DNA from: JAAYPI01 sp036734385
GTDB lineage: Bacteria; Bacteroidota; Bacteroidia; Bacteroidales; Paludibacteraceae
Assembly (NCBI GenBank): GCA_036734385.1
Contig: DAIMYQ010000019.1
Coordinates: forward strand, 1-32,624
Reading direction: 5' to 3'
Length of the DNA: 32,624 bases
This document shows, piece by piece, positions 25,308 through 32,624 of the stretch; position 1 is the first letter of the stretch; each line of letters begins with the position of its first letter. The notes beneath the pieces were generated by a model. That model did not search any database. It had not been told where the DNA came from and saw nothing but the letters and a program-made list of their open reading frames with translations. A program made the translations under genes and the position numbers.

Positions 25308-25880
25308 TTATTTTATTCTCTTTACAAATTCATTTTCTAACTTGTATAGCTGATTTGTTTCCGGACAAGTTGCGAAGCCTTTATTGTCAAATTGTAATTT
25401 ATGTCCATTCTCACTTACCCAACCTATTTGACGAGCAGGATTTCCAACTACCAAAGCAAAAGGTTTGATATTTTTGGTAACGACTGTTCCCGCACCAATT
25501 AAAGCATACTCTCCTATTTCGTGTCCACATACAATCGTAGCATTTGCTCCTACACTTGACCCTTTATGGAGAATAGTCTTCATGTATTCGTTTTTGCGAT
25601 TGACATGGCTACGAGGGTTAATAACATTGGTGAATACCATAGATGGTCCCAAAAATACATCGTCTTCACAAACAACGCCGGTATAAACTGATACGTTGTT
25701 TTGTATCTTTACATTTTTGCCAAGCACTACATCTGGTGAAATCACCACATTCTGACCGATATTGCAAGATTCTCCGATAGTACAATTTGACATAACATGA
25801 GAGAAATGCCATATTTTAGTACCTTCACCTATTTGGCAACGTTCATCTACAAAGGCTGATTCATGTTTAAAATAGCTCAT
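25308..25880 (-). CDS. wbpD: WbpD-like UDP-sugar 3-N-acetyltransferase (left-handed beta helix)
   Basis: The 190-aa protein is built of hexapeptide repeats (for example IGESCNIGQNVVISPDVVLG) forming a left-handed beta-helix trimer. The run NNVSVYTGVVCED, FLGPSMVFTNVINPRS and VGNPARQIGWVSE closely follows Pseudomonas WbpD as I recall it. It would acetylate the 3-amino group of UDP-GlcNAc(3N)A using acetyl-CoA to give UDP-2,3-diacetamido-2,3-dideoxyglucuronate. It starts 3 bases after the wbpE stop. Confidence 0.88.
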   Translation of the reverse strand: MSYFKHESAFVDERCQIGEGTKIWHFSHVMSNCTIGESCNIGQNVVISPDVVLGKNVKIQNNVSVYTGVVCEDDVFLGPSMVFTNVINPRSHVNRKNEYMKTILHKGSSVGANATIVCGHEIGEYALIGAGTVVTKNIKPFALVVGNPARQIGWVSENGHKLQFDNKGFATCPETNQLYKLENEFVKRIK

Positions 25881-25883
25881 AAA

Positions 25884-27014
25884 TTATATTGCTTTTAAAA
25901 ATTCAGTGGTAATAAATCGTAACTGTTCATCATCCAATTCTGTATGCATTGGGAGAGATACTACACAAGCAGAAAGTTTTTCAGCCACAGGAAAATCGCC
26001 GGCTGTATAACGAGGATCTTGATATGCCTTTTGTAAATGCAATGGAACAGGATAGTAAATCATTGCCGGAATACCCTTTTCTTGTAATGTTTTTTGCAAT
26101 GCATCTCTATCTACATTAACCAATTTTAATGTGTATTGGTGAAATACGTGAGTAGATTGAGCTGTTTTTGCTGGAGTAATAATTTGGGGATTGTTGGCAA
26201 ATGCCTTGTCATAAAAATTAGCAGCAGCTTGACGAGCTGCAATATAATTATCTAAATTTTTTAATTTTACTTCCAAAACAGCAGCTTGAATACTGTCTAA
26301 ACGAGAATTAACACCAATAAGATCGTGATGATAACGAACTACCATACCATGATTAGCAATAGCACGCATTTTAGCGGCTAATTCATCATCATTTGTAAAA
26401 ATAGCACCTCCATCACCATAGCATCCTAAATTTTTAGATGGAAAGAATGATGTACAACCAATATTTCCAATGCATCCTGACTGAACTTTTCTACCATCTT
26501 TGAAAGTATAAATAGAACCTATCGACTGACAAGCATCTTCTACTACGTACAAGTTATTTTCCTTGGCTATTTTCATAATATTTTCCATGTCAGCACATTG
26601 TCCAAACAAATGAACAGGAACAATTGCTTTTGTACGAGGAGTAATAGCTTTCTTAATAGCATCAATAGAAATATTGAACGTATCGAAATCTACATCTACA
26701 ACAACAGGCGTAAGACCTAACAGAGCTACTACTTCTGCTGTAGCAATAAAAGTAAAAGTTGGAGTTATTACCTCGTCTCCAGGCTTAAGACCAAGAGCCA
26801 TTAATGATATTTGGAGTGCATCTGTTCCGTTTCCTACGGGAATTACGTGTTTTACACCTAAATATTCTTCCAAGTTTTTTTGGAAAACATTTACTTTTCC
26901 TCCCTTGATGAATGTTGTCGTATCCAAAACTTCTTGAATGCCGGCATTTACTTCATCTTTAATCTTGTCGTATTGACTTTTTAAGTCAACCATTTGAATT
27001 TTCTTCATTGCCAT
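25884..27014 (-). CDS. wbpE: DegT/DnrJ/EryC1 aminotransferase, WbpE-like
   Basis: This is a PLP-dependent sugar aminotransferase of 376 aa. The PLP lysine is Lys194 in SFFPSKNLGCYGDGG. The aspartate that holds the pyridine nitrogen lies in VVEDACQSIG (Asp160). In the pathway it transfers an amino group from glutamate to the 3-keto UDP-sugar made by the WbpB-like enzyme. An alternative start (MKKIQMVDLKSQY) is two codons in. The gene follows the Wzi-like gene by 27 bases. Confidence 0.9.
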   Translation of the reverse strand: MAMKKIQMVDLKSQYDKIKDEVNAGIQEVLDTTTFIKGGKVNVFQKNLEEYLGVKHVIPVGNGTDALQISLMALGLKPGDEVITPTFTFIATAEVVALLGLTPVVVDVDFDTFNISIDAIKKAITPRTKAIVPVHLFGQCADMENIMKIAKENNLYVVEDACQSIGSIYTFKDGRKVQSGCIGNIGCTSFFPSKNLGCYGDGGAIFTNDDELAAKMRAIANHGMVVRYHHDLIGVNSRLDSIQAAVLEVKLKNLDNYIAARQAAANFYDKAFANNPQIITPAKTAQSTHVFHQYTLKLVNVDRDALQKTLQEKGIPAMIYYPVPLHLQKAYQDPRYTAGDFPVAEKLSACVVSLPMHTELDDEQLRFITTEFLKAI

Positions 27015-27041
27015 TATTGTTTTAAATGTACATGTTCTTTG

Positions 27042-28778
27042 TTAAAAACCAAAACCCAGCCCAATTGCAAATGTAATATTTTCTCCCTGATAAAAAGCAG
27101 GGGTATACATGTCTAAATATCCTTGAGCATCTTTTCTTACTTCTGAACTGATTGTTGGCGAAGTTATATCATAACCTCTTGCATTATTATATTCAACACT
27201 AAAAGTAGCATATGCATTGTTCCATATTTCATAAAGAGCTTCCAATCCAATAATTTCGTTTCGCCAAGTAATATCTTTTAATGGAACTTGTGCTATTGTT
27301 TCTTCTATCTGTTTACGGATATATTCATATTCGTTGCCATGAATGGCATTAGTATAGGATAAATTAATATTTAAACTTCTAACAGGCTTATAGTTTAATG
27401 CAACATATATCTCTTGAGAATTATCCCCTAAATAATGTCCTAAATTATAGCCATTGGATGCCCATGTAAGAGTTTCTATAGAATGTTTATAGGTAATGAT
27501 ATTTGAACGAGTAAATTCTCCAATAAAAGAAATATTTTTAAACGGGAAATTACTCAAATTCATACCAACTTTGTAAGATATCGGATTATTTTCAGGATTA
27601 TCAGGTTTTAGACGTTCTAAACTAAATTCATCTATAAACAAAGAACCATACAAATGCAAATGTTTGATATTACGGGAGCTAATATTGGCGAACATTTGAG
27701 AATTTTGGTTTTCTACTCCTAATCCTTTTGTAAGTAAGTGATCTATAGATTTATAAAAGGCAATCGGAATAAAATAAGCTGCTTGTACGTTTCTTTCCGA
27801 ATAAATAATAGAATTTCCTAAAGAAATATTCAATTTTTTTATTGGAGTAAAAGTTAGCATATTGGCTGCAATAAATTTATTTGCGGGACGATAATATTTC
27901 TTTTCGGTTCCATTGTTATAATTTTCAACATAATAGTACGTACTATCTATTACGTTGCTAACAAGCCACCCATGTATATAATTCAATTCAAACCAAGAAA
28001 CAGGCTTTAAGTTCAATGAAATCATGGGAAAAGAAGGAGCTCTTCCGGATATAATGTTGGATCCATGATAATTGTCTCCCCAAACAATATTGTCTTTCAC
28101 TAAACCAATGCTTCCCCAATTAGCAAATAGCTTAATACCTCCTTTCATATCACTAAAATCACCACCATACTCAGCTTCTTTATACTCACATCCAGGTAGA
28201 TTATTAAGGTAACTTGGTTTTGAAAGACGAGCAGCATTAGCAGGAAGGTTATTGAGATAATTTCCATTAAAAGAATTATCGCGTAAACTACCGTAAACAG
28301 AAATATGATTAACGATGGTCATTTGCATATCAGCACCAAACCAACGCTTAACAATTATTCCATTATCATTGCTTAAAATATTTATCCCAAGTAAAGGAGA
28401 AACTCTGAATTTGAAAGAGTCATCTTTATAATTAACAGCAGGTTGAACAAAAGCAACATTCCAATTTTGATTTTGTACTAATTTTAAATGAGATTTAGGA
28501 AGAGTATCACATTCTAAGGCATAATCATTCAGAAAGAAATCCAAATCATCACGTTGTCTTTTTGTCAATAAAGATTTTTTCCGGGAAGCTTCTAGTAACT
28601 TTTGTGCTATAAATTCTCTCGTATAGGGTTTTACAACAGAGCTAATATCAATAACTCCATCAATAGCCAATTCATCTACAAAGTCATAAATACGTGTATA
28701 AGAAATATCTTGTGGAACAGATTGAGAATAAACTGTGAAGATGGTAAAAAATGCACACAAAAAAGCCAGAAATTTCAT
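27042..28778 (-). CDS. Capsule assembly Wzi-type outer-membrane protein
   Basis: The protein belongs to the Wzi capsule-assembly family, outer-membrane beta-barrels that hold or organise surface polysaccharide. I chose the ATG at 28778 (MKFLAFLCAFFTIFTVYSQS), which gives a textbook signal peptide cleaved near residue 20 and 578 aa in all. A GTG at 28832 overlaps the preceding stop as GTGA and would add 18 residues in front of the same signal. After a helical N-terminal part (about 25-90) the rest alternates short amphipathic strands with aromatic residues, as in a barrel, and ends AIGLGFGF with a terminal Phe, typical of BAM-inserted proteins. It sits between the sugar transferase and wbpE. 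Confidence 0.87.
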   Translation of the reverse strand: MKFLAFLCAFFTIFTVYSQSVPQDISYTRIYDFVDELAIDGVIDISSVVKPYTREFIAQKLLEASRKKSLLTKRQRDDLDFFLNDYALECDTLPKSHLKLVQNQNWNVAFVQPAVNYKDDSFKFRVSPLLGINILSNDNGIIVKRWFGADMQMTIVNHISVYGSLRDNSFNGNYLNNLPANAARLSKPSYLNNLPGCEYKEAEYGGDFSDMKGGIKLFANWGSIGLVKDNIVWGDNYHGSNIISGRAPSFPMISLNLKPVSWFELNYIHGWLVSNVIDSTYYYVENYNNGTEKKYYRPANKFIAANMLTFTPIKKLNISLGNSIIYSERNVQAAYFIPIAFYKSIDHLLTKGLGVENQNSQMFANISSRNIKHLHLYGSLFIDEFSLERLKPDNPENNPISYKVGMNLSNFPFKNISFIGEFTRSNIITYKHSIETLTWASNGYNLGHYLGDNSQEIYVALNYKPVRSLNINLSYTNAIHGNEYEYIRKQIEETIAQVPLKDITWRNEIIGLEALYEIWNNAYATFSVEYNNARGYDITSPTISSEVRKDAQGYLDMYTPAFYQGENITFAIGLGFGF

Positions 28779-28828
28779 TCGTTGTCGTAAAAATCTCTTC
28801 GCTAAAACAATATTTCGAATATTCTTTT

Positions 28829-30346
28829 TCACTTACTGCGTGCCTTTTTGAATAGAATATTAATAATTATCTTGTAAAGATAAATTATATCTGTTAATAA
28901 TTCGCCTTTTTGTTCACACATACAAAGATATTTCATTTCCGATTTCTGAATTTCTTCTAAGGTTTTAGGCATATCAGCATAAAATGGAGGAAATAGACCT
29001 GGTTTAAAGTTAGTGCGTTTTTCTTGTAATTCTTTATTATAAAGATTAAAATATTGTTTACTGATAGGACGAACACCAACAAATTTCATGTCTCCCTTAA
29101 AGAAATTCAAAAACATGGGAAGTTCATCCAACCAAAAACGTCTAAAAAGTCTTCCCAAAGTAGTAATTCTTATATCATGATTAAACTTTCCACCCTCTTG
29201 CAATCTATTTTTTTCATAAATATATTCTTGTAAAAACTCGGAATAAGGATGCATTGTTCTCATTTTATAAAACTTAAAAACTCTACCATTCTTACCTACC
29301 CTTTTTAACTGTATAATAGGACCATAACGACGTTTTTTACGTGGATTAGGTGTTTTTTTACGTCTCGCTTTAAAATACGTAAGTCCATTTATTTTTTTTT
29401 CTGTAACAATCTCAAAACCGCAATAATATAATCTTCCATATACTTCAGCTTTTGACAACACCCTATTTTTACCGTTCGTTATATCATAATATAGACGACG
29501 AGTAAGAAAAACATTGGGTATTACACGTTTTATAAAATAATAAAACACATAGAATATCCAATTAATACCTTTAGGATATTTGTTGAGAATTTCACGCTTT
29601 TTGACTGTATTATTTTGAAAACATCCTATAAAGATACCATTGTCAGGAAGTTTTTCATTAATTTTAGAAAACAAAACATTGATACCTCGTATATCATTAA
29701 GTCGTTTTAAATTTATAATGACATCATGTCCATAATCCCGTAATTGTTCAAAGTTAAAAATAGAAGTAGTAGAAAGGAGACGTGTCGTAGAACTTCTTAA
29801 AGAAGTTATTTTTTCCAAGTACAATAATTCCTTGGTACCAGATTCATGTATAATGGATTTTTGAATAGCATTATAGGTTTCATCATCAAGTTCATAACTT
29901 TTTTTCACCAATTTAGCAGGAAGCCTATCCTCAATTGGAGCAACATCTTCAATATCCAAGGCATACACATAGGCAAACCGTAAAGTTGTGCAAACAAAAG
30001 AGCCAAGAAAAACTCCCAAAGAAAACTTTAAAAAATTAAGGATAGGAAATGAAATTTCAAAAAAGTAGAAAAGAAATGCACAGAGAAAAGAACTGAGTAT
30101 GGTAGTATAAAGTAGCCTAAAAGAAAGGACTAAGTAACCTTTTTCATTTCTTACTGGATTATATCGTTTAAATAAATAATTAAAAACAAACCAAAGAAGT
30201 GCAAAAAGAAAATAAACCCCATTACAAATAAAAATGAATGTGCTTATTTGATTTAAACAAGTTCCAAGAAACAAAAAATTAATTAATAGTACAATAAAAT
30301 CTATTATTAATATCGTGTAATTTGGTTTATAAAACAAACGGTTCAT
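28829..30346 (-). CDS. Membrane-anchored bacterial sugar transferase, unusual three-part architecture
   Basis: The C-terminal part (341-505) has the phosphoglycosyltransferase core: GPIIQLKRVG, FKFYKMRTM (358-365), the catalytic Asp-Glu dyad in WLDELPMFLNFFKGDM (Asp407, Glu408) and VGVRP. Such enzymes transfer a sugar phosphate to undecaprenyl phosphate and start polysaccharide synthesis. Four probable membrane helices lie at about 11-29, 35-60, 76-97 and 103-125. A middle soluble region (about 160-330) ends LSKAEVYGRLYYCGFEIV...YFKARR, a pattern recalling the C-terminal part of SAM-dependent methyltransferases, but I see no SAM-binding glycine motif. The hydrophobic re-entrant helix usually just before the core is not visible; that stretch is basic. 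It overlaps the alternative GTG start of the Wzi gene. Confidence 0.82.
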   Translation of the reverse strand: MNRLFYKPNYTILIIDFIVLLINFLFLGTCLNQISTFIFICNGVYFLFALLWFVFNYLFKRYNPVRNEKGYLVLSFRLLYTTILSSFLCAFLFYFFEISFPILNFLKFSLGVFLGSFVCTTLRFAYVYALDIEDVAPIEDRLPAKLVKKSYELDDETYNAIQKSIIHESGTKELLYLEKITSLRSSTTRLLSTTSIFNFEQLRDYGHDVIINLKRLNDIRGINVLFSKINEKLPDNGIFIGCFQNNTVKKREILNKYPKGINWIFYVFYYFIKRVIPNVFLTRRLYYDITNGKNRVLSKAEVYGRLYYCGFEIVTEKKINGLTYFKARRKKTPNPRKKRRYGPIIQLKRVGKNGRVFKFYKMRTMHPYSEFLQEYIYEKNRLQEGGKFNHDIRITTLGRLFRRFWLDELPMFLNFFKGDMKFVGVRPISKQYFNLYNKELQEKRTNFKPGLFPPFYADMPKTLEEIQKSEMKYLCMCEQKGELLTDIIYLYKIIINILFKKARSK

Positions 30347-30388
30347 CAGAATAAAGAGCTTTTTTGTCCAGGTTAGGCAGCAAAAATA

Positions 30389-31195
30389 CTAGTTTTTCAC
30401 TAATGAGATTGCATATTTTACAATATTTTTAAGATTTTGCATAAAAAATTCTACTATCCACTCTTTTTTTGAATCAGTCCAACGTTGAGGATGTGTTGTA
30501 ATCATAATCTGATTAATTCCTTTTTTCTCAAAAACATCGTTTTTCAATGCATCTAAAATATTGTAACTGGAATGAAATATCAATCCTTGTTTTATCCATT
30601 CATCTTGATATACAGGTATCTTATCTCTAATGCTCATATTATAACCATTCCAACAACGACCTGTATCTGTCAAATAAAAAAAAGAACTAAAATCAATATC
30701 AAAATATGGTTCTCCAATAATACCAAAATCTTCGTATCTATGGGCTTTCCATAAATCTTTGCTATCCCATTTAGAGGTAGGATTACCATGCATGCATATT
30801 GTTTTAACAGGATAATATTGTCTGAAGTATTTTAATTGTTTTTCAAAGTGTTCAATTGCGAATGATTCATTTCCGTTATATAATCCCATGTCTTCGTAGT
30901 GATATCCTATCTCATGACCTAGTTCTGCTATTGCCTTTATAATATTTGGTTTATTGCTTTGAGGAACAACCCTAAAATAGTAACTGGCTACAATTCCCAG
31001 TTGTGCTTCAATTTTTGCTGTAGCTAAAGAATTCTCAGCCTTTAGATCAACGTCATGCCGCAACAGTATAAATTTCTCCGGCAATTCTTTATTATTAGCT
31101 TTTGATATACAATAATATTCGAAAGTAAGAAACTTATAACCGGCACCTTGGAAAGCCAGTAAGAGTTGACGATATGTTTTGAGAGTAAAATCCAT
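30389..31195 (-). CDS. NodB-like polysaccharide deacetylase-family protein
   Basis: The 268-aa cytosolic-looking protein has the metal-binding pattern of the NodB superfamily: RHDVD (46-50) in place of the TFDD motif, GHEIGYHYE (His94 and His99, H-x4-H), and CMHGN (134-138). There is no signal peptide, so it would act on a nucleotide- or lipid-linked sugar inside the cell. Proteins of this type occur in many O-antigen and capsule clusters with poorly known substrates. It lies 6 bases after the membrane-protein fragment and 42 bases before the sugar transferase. Confidence 0.78.
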   Translation of the reverse strand: MDFTLKTYRQLLLAFQGAGYKFLTFEYYCISKANNKELPEKFILLRHDVDLKAENSLATAKIEAQLGIVASYYFRVVPQSNKPNIIKAIAELGHEIGYHYEDMGLYNGNESFAIEHFEKQLKYFRQYYPVKTICMHGNPTSKWDSKDLWKAHRYEDFGIIGEPYFDIDFSSFFYLTDTGRCWNGYNMSIRDKIPVYQDEWIKQGLIFHSSYNILDALKNDVFEKKGINQIMITTHPQRWTDSKKEWIVEFFMQNLKNIVKYAISLVKN

Positions 31196-31201
31196 GAAGT
31201 A

Positions 31202-31272
31202 TTACTTTATAATTTTCTTATACACTATATAGTCTTCATTTTCACGAATTTTTTGGTAATTAAAACTTTGCA
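31202..31272 (-). CDS. 3' end of a coding region interrupted by the assembly gap
   Basis: Only the last ~23 residues are visible, ending YIVYKKIIK and the stop. It may be the end of the polytopic membrane protein on the other side of the gap, or of a different gene. The frame agreement across the gap means nothing because the true gap length is unknown. The hydrophilic tail would suit a GT-C-type membrane glycosyltransferase with a soluble C-terminus. Confidence 0.5.
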
Positions 31273-31372
31273 NNNNNNNNNNNNNNNNNNNNNNNNNNNN
31301 NNNNNNNNNNNNNNNNNNNNNNNNNNNNNNNNNNNNNNNNNNNNNNNNNNNNNNNNNNNNNNNNNNNNNNNN
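31273..31372. other. Assembly gap, 100 N
   Basis: Exactly 100 undetermined bases, the conventional placeholder for a gap of unknown size between contigs. Sequence, and possibly whole genes, may be missing here. Confidence 0.99.
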
Positions 31373-32164
31373 AACACCACAATACAATAAAATGTCATTA
31401 AAATCGGAGTACAGCATTTTAAGCATATAAAAGACTGTATGATCGCCCGTGTTGGCTTTTGAGAAAGAATCTATACCTAATGAAACAATGTTACCATATC
31501 CCATGGATAATACTACCAAAATTATGTATACTATGGTTGATATCAAAAAATATAACCCAGTTGGTTTTACAATTTCTTTAAAAAAATTAAGTTTTTCTTT
31601 ACCTTTTTCAGTAAAATAATACAGGAATAAACTGCAAAAGATAACTGGTACTACTAAAATATTGGGAAAACGAAACCAAATAGCAATTGAAGACATTATG
31701 CCTAATGCTATCAAATAAGCAATTTTTCTTATCTCGAAATATTTATATAAAAGCACTACCAATATTGAAATAGACAAAATAGTACTAGAACCAGGACTAA
31801 ACTCATTATATGATCCATACCCCAACAAAAAAATGCCAAACAATAAATAATAAATGTTTTTGGAATAATTTTTGGAATGTTGTAAAATAAAATAAGGCAA
31901 TAAAATAGCAATGATTGAGAAAATCCACCCTAAAAATCTTAAAGAAAGCAGTGTATTACCAAAAACTTCACCCCAAATGTACCCCACAAATAATGAACCT
32001 GAAGTCATGAAATATTGTGAATAATCAGCATATCTATTTATCCAATAATAAGGATCCATCGCTCCCCGACCCCAGAAAATAAAACTGATAGAATACAATA
32101 ATGCGATTATTAGACAAATAAATTTTGTATATTTATTTTCAAAAAAAGAATACACTTTTTCCAT
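31373..32164 (-). CDS. Polytopic membrane protein, possible GT-C glycosyltransferase or polymerase, 3' end lost in gap
   Basis: About 264 residues are visible from the ATG at 32164, 4 bases after the stop of the upstream aminotransferase. An earlier ATG at 32188 would overlap that gene. There are about seven hydrophobic segments, and an acidic first external loop contains RGAMDPYYWINRYADY. This layout is like GT-C enzymes of the PMT/GT39 type, which use lipid-linked sugar donors, but no diagnostic motif is complete. In this locus it could instead be a flippase or polymerase. The C-terminal part is missing. Confidence 0.6.
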
Positions 32165-32168
32165 TTTA

Positions 32169-32624
32169 TCATGATTTAATAATTTCACAAATTTGTTCTA
32201 CTCCTGTTTCTTCTAATTCATAATACATAGGCAAACGTACCAAGCAATCAGCAAACATATCACAATTAGCCAATTTTCTTCCATCATGCTTTTTTGTGTA
32301 ATAATCGCTACTATGCAAGCTCAAATAATGGAATACCGCTAATACATCCGTTTCTTTTAGTTTTTTAATAAGAGCCGTTCGTTCTTTTAAATTATTACAA
32401 ACTAGATAGAACATATGAGCATTGTTAGTGGCATATTCAGGAATATCTGGTAAGCGAAAAAAACCTTTCTCTGCAAATGGTTTTAGCAACTCATAGTATT
32501 TGTTCCACAACCGTTTGCGTTTATTTTGTATTTGATCAAGGTGCTCTAACTGTGCCCAAAGAAAGGCAGCCATAACTTCACTAGGTAGAAATGAACTTCC
32601 TATATCCACCCATCCATATTTATT
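32169..32624 (-). CDS. rffA: dTDP-4-amino-4,6-dideoxygalactose transaminase (WecE/RffA), 5' end outside window
   Basis: The C-terminal ~151 residues of a DegT-family sugar aminotransferase. The stretch WVDIGSSFLPSE, then AAFLWAQLE, NAHMFYL and VFHYLSLH match the C-terminal domain of E. coli WecE closely. It converts dTDP-4-keto-6-deoxyglucose to dTDP-Fuc4N with glutamate as donor. The reading frame is open to the window edge (the codons before GTG at 32609 read NKYGW), so the real start and the PLP lysine lie beyond it. It is the most upstream gene of the visible polysaccharide run. Confidence 0.9.
   Translation of the reverse strand, partial: NKYGWVDIGSSFLPSEVMAAFLWAQLEHLDQIQNKRKRLWNKYYELLKPFAEKGFFRLPDIPEYATNNAHMFYLVCNNLKERTALIKKLKETDVLAVFHYLSLHSSDYYTKKHDGRKLANCDMFADCLVRLPMYYELEETGVEQICEIIKS

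Noticed and set aside
31202..32188. A single intact 328-aa membrane protein spanning the N run
   Set aside because: The N run is a placeholder of unknown true length, so continuity and frame across it cannot be inferred.

Overview
The window looks like the chromosome of an anaerobic member of the Bacteroidota, most likely order Bacteroidales. The DNA is AT-rich. Several promoters match the Bacteroidota pattern TTTG - 19 to 21 bases - TAnnTTTG. Start codons mostly lack a Shine-Dalgarno (SD) sequence. The gene set also fits: a four-subunit 2-oxoacid:ferredoxin oxidoreductase, an acpP-fabF-rnc cluster, a lysyl-tRNA synthetase with a C-terminal extension, and a Wzi-type capsule protein. A run of exactly 100 N shows this is a scaffolded draft assembly.

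Layout. 1-54: 5' part of a tRNA-Val(UAC), minus strand. 131-5444: housekeeping run prfB-lysS-gpsA-pgi, minus strand, ending at a hairpin terminator. prfB carries the classical +1 programmed frameshift, so the protein is 368 aa. 5530-9715: acpP-fabF-rnc-acyl-CoA ligase, minus strand, a fatty-acid operon. 9994-10557: purN, plus strand, divergent from acpP; the gap between them holds a strong hairpin. 10566-11252: AlkD-like HEAT-repeat protein, minus strand. 11418-15668: dnaE and trxA, plus strand, trxA with its own promoter and a strong terminator. 15737-18398: ferredoxin plus alpha, beta and gamma subunits of a 2-oxoacid:ferredoxin oxidoreductase, minus strand. 18488-20153: a PLP aminotransferase followed by a small membrane protein, minus strand. 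20258-21334: a universal stress protein fused to a small N-terminal domain, plus strand. 21478-24066: clpB, minus strand, preceded by a perfect Shine-Dalgarno and a 22-codon upstream ORF.

24238-32624: a surface-polysaccharide locus on the minus strand. In transcription order it reads: wecE/rffA-type aminotransferase (cut by the window edge), a polytopic membrane protein broken by the assembly gap, a NodB-like deacetylase, a multi-domain sugar transferase, a Wzi-type outer-membrane protein, then wbpE, wbpD and wbpB homologues, ending at a perfect 14-bp terminator stem. These genes would supply dTDP-Fuc4N-type and 2,3-diacetamido-uronic-acid-type sugars, start lipid-linked synthesis and help display the polymer.

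Most of the window is ordinary core genome. The points that deserve a second look are the clpB leader (short ORF plus SD in a lineage that rarely uses SD), the unusual sugar transferase architecture, the universal-stress fusion, the acpP/purN hairpin and the incomplete assembly inside the polysaccharide locus. No intergenic stretch exceeds 300 bases. I saw no CRISPR array, insertion sequence, rRNA or integrase.
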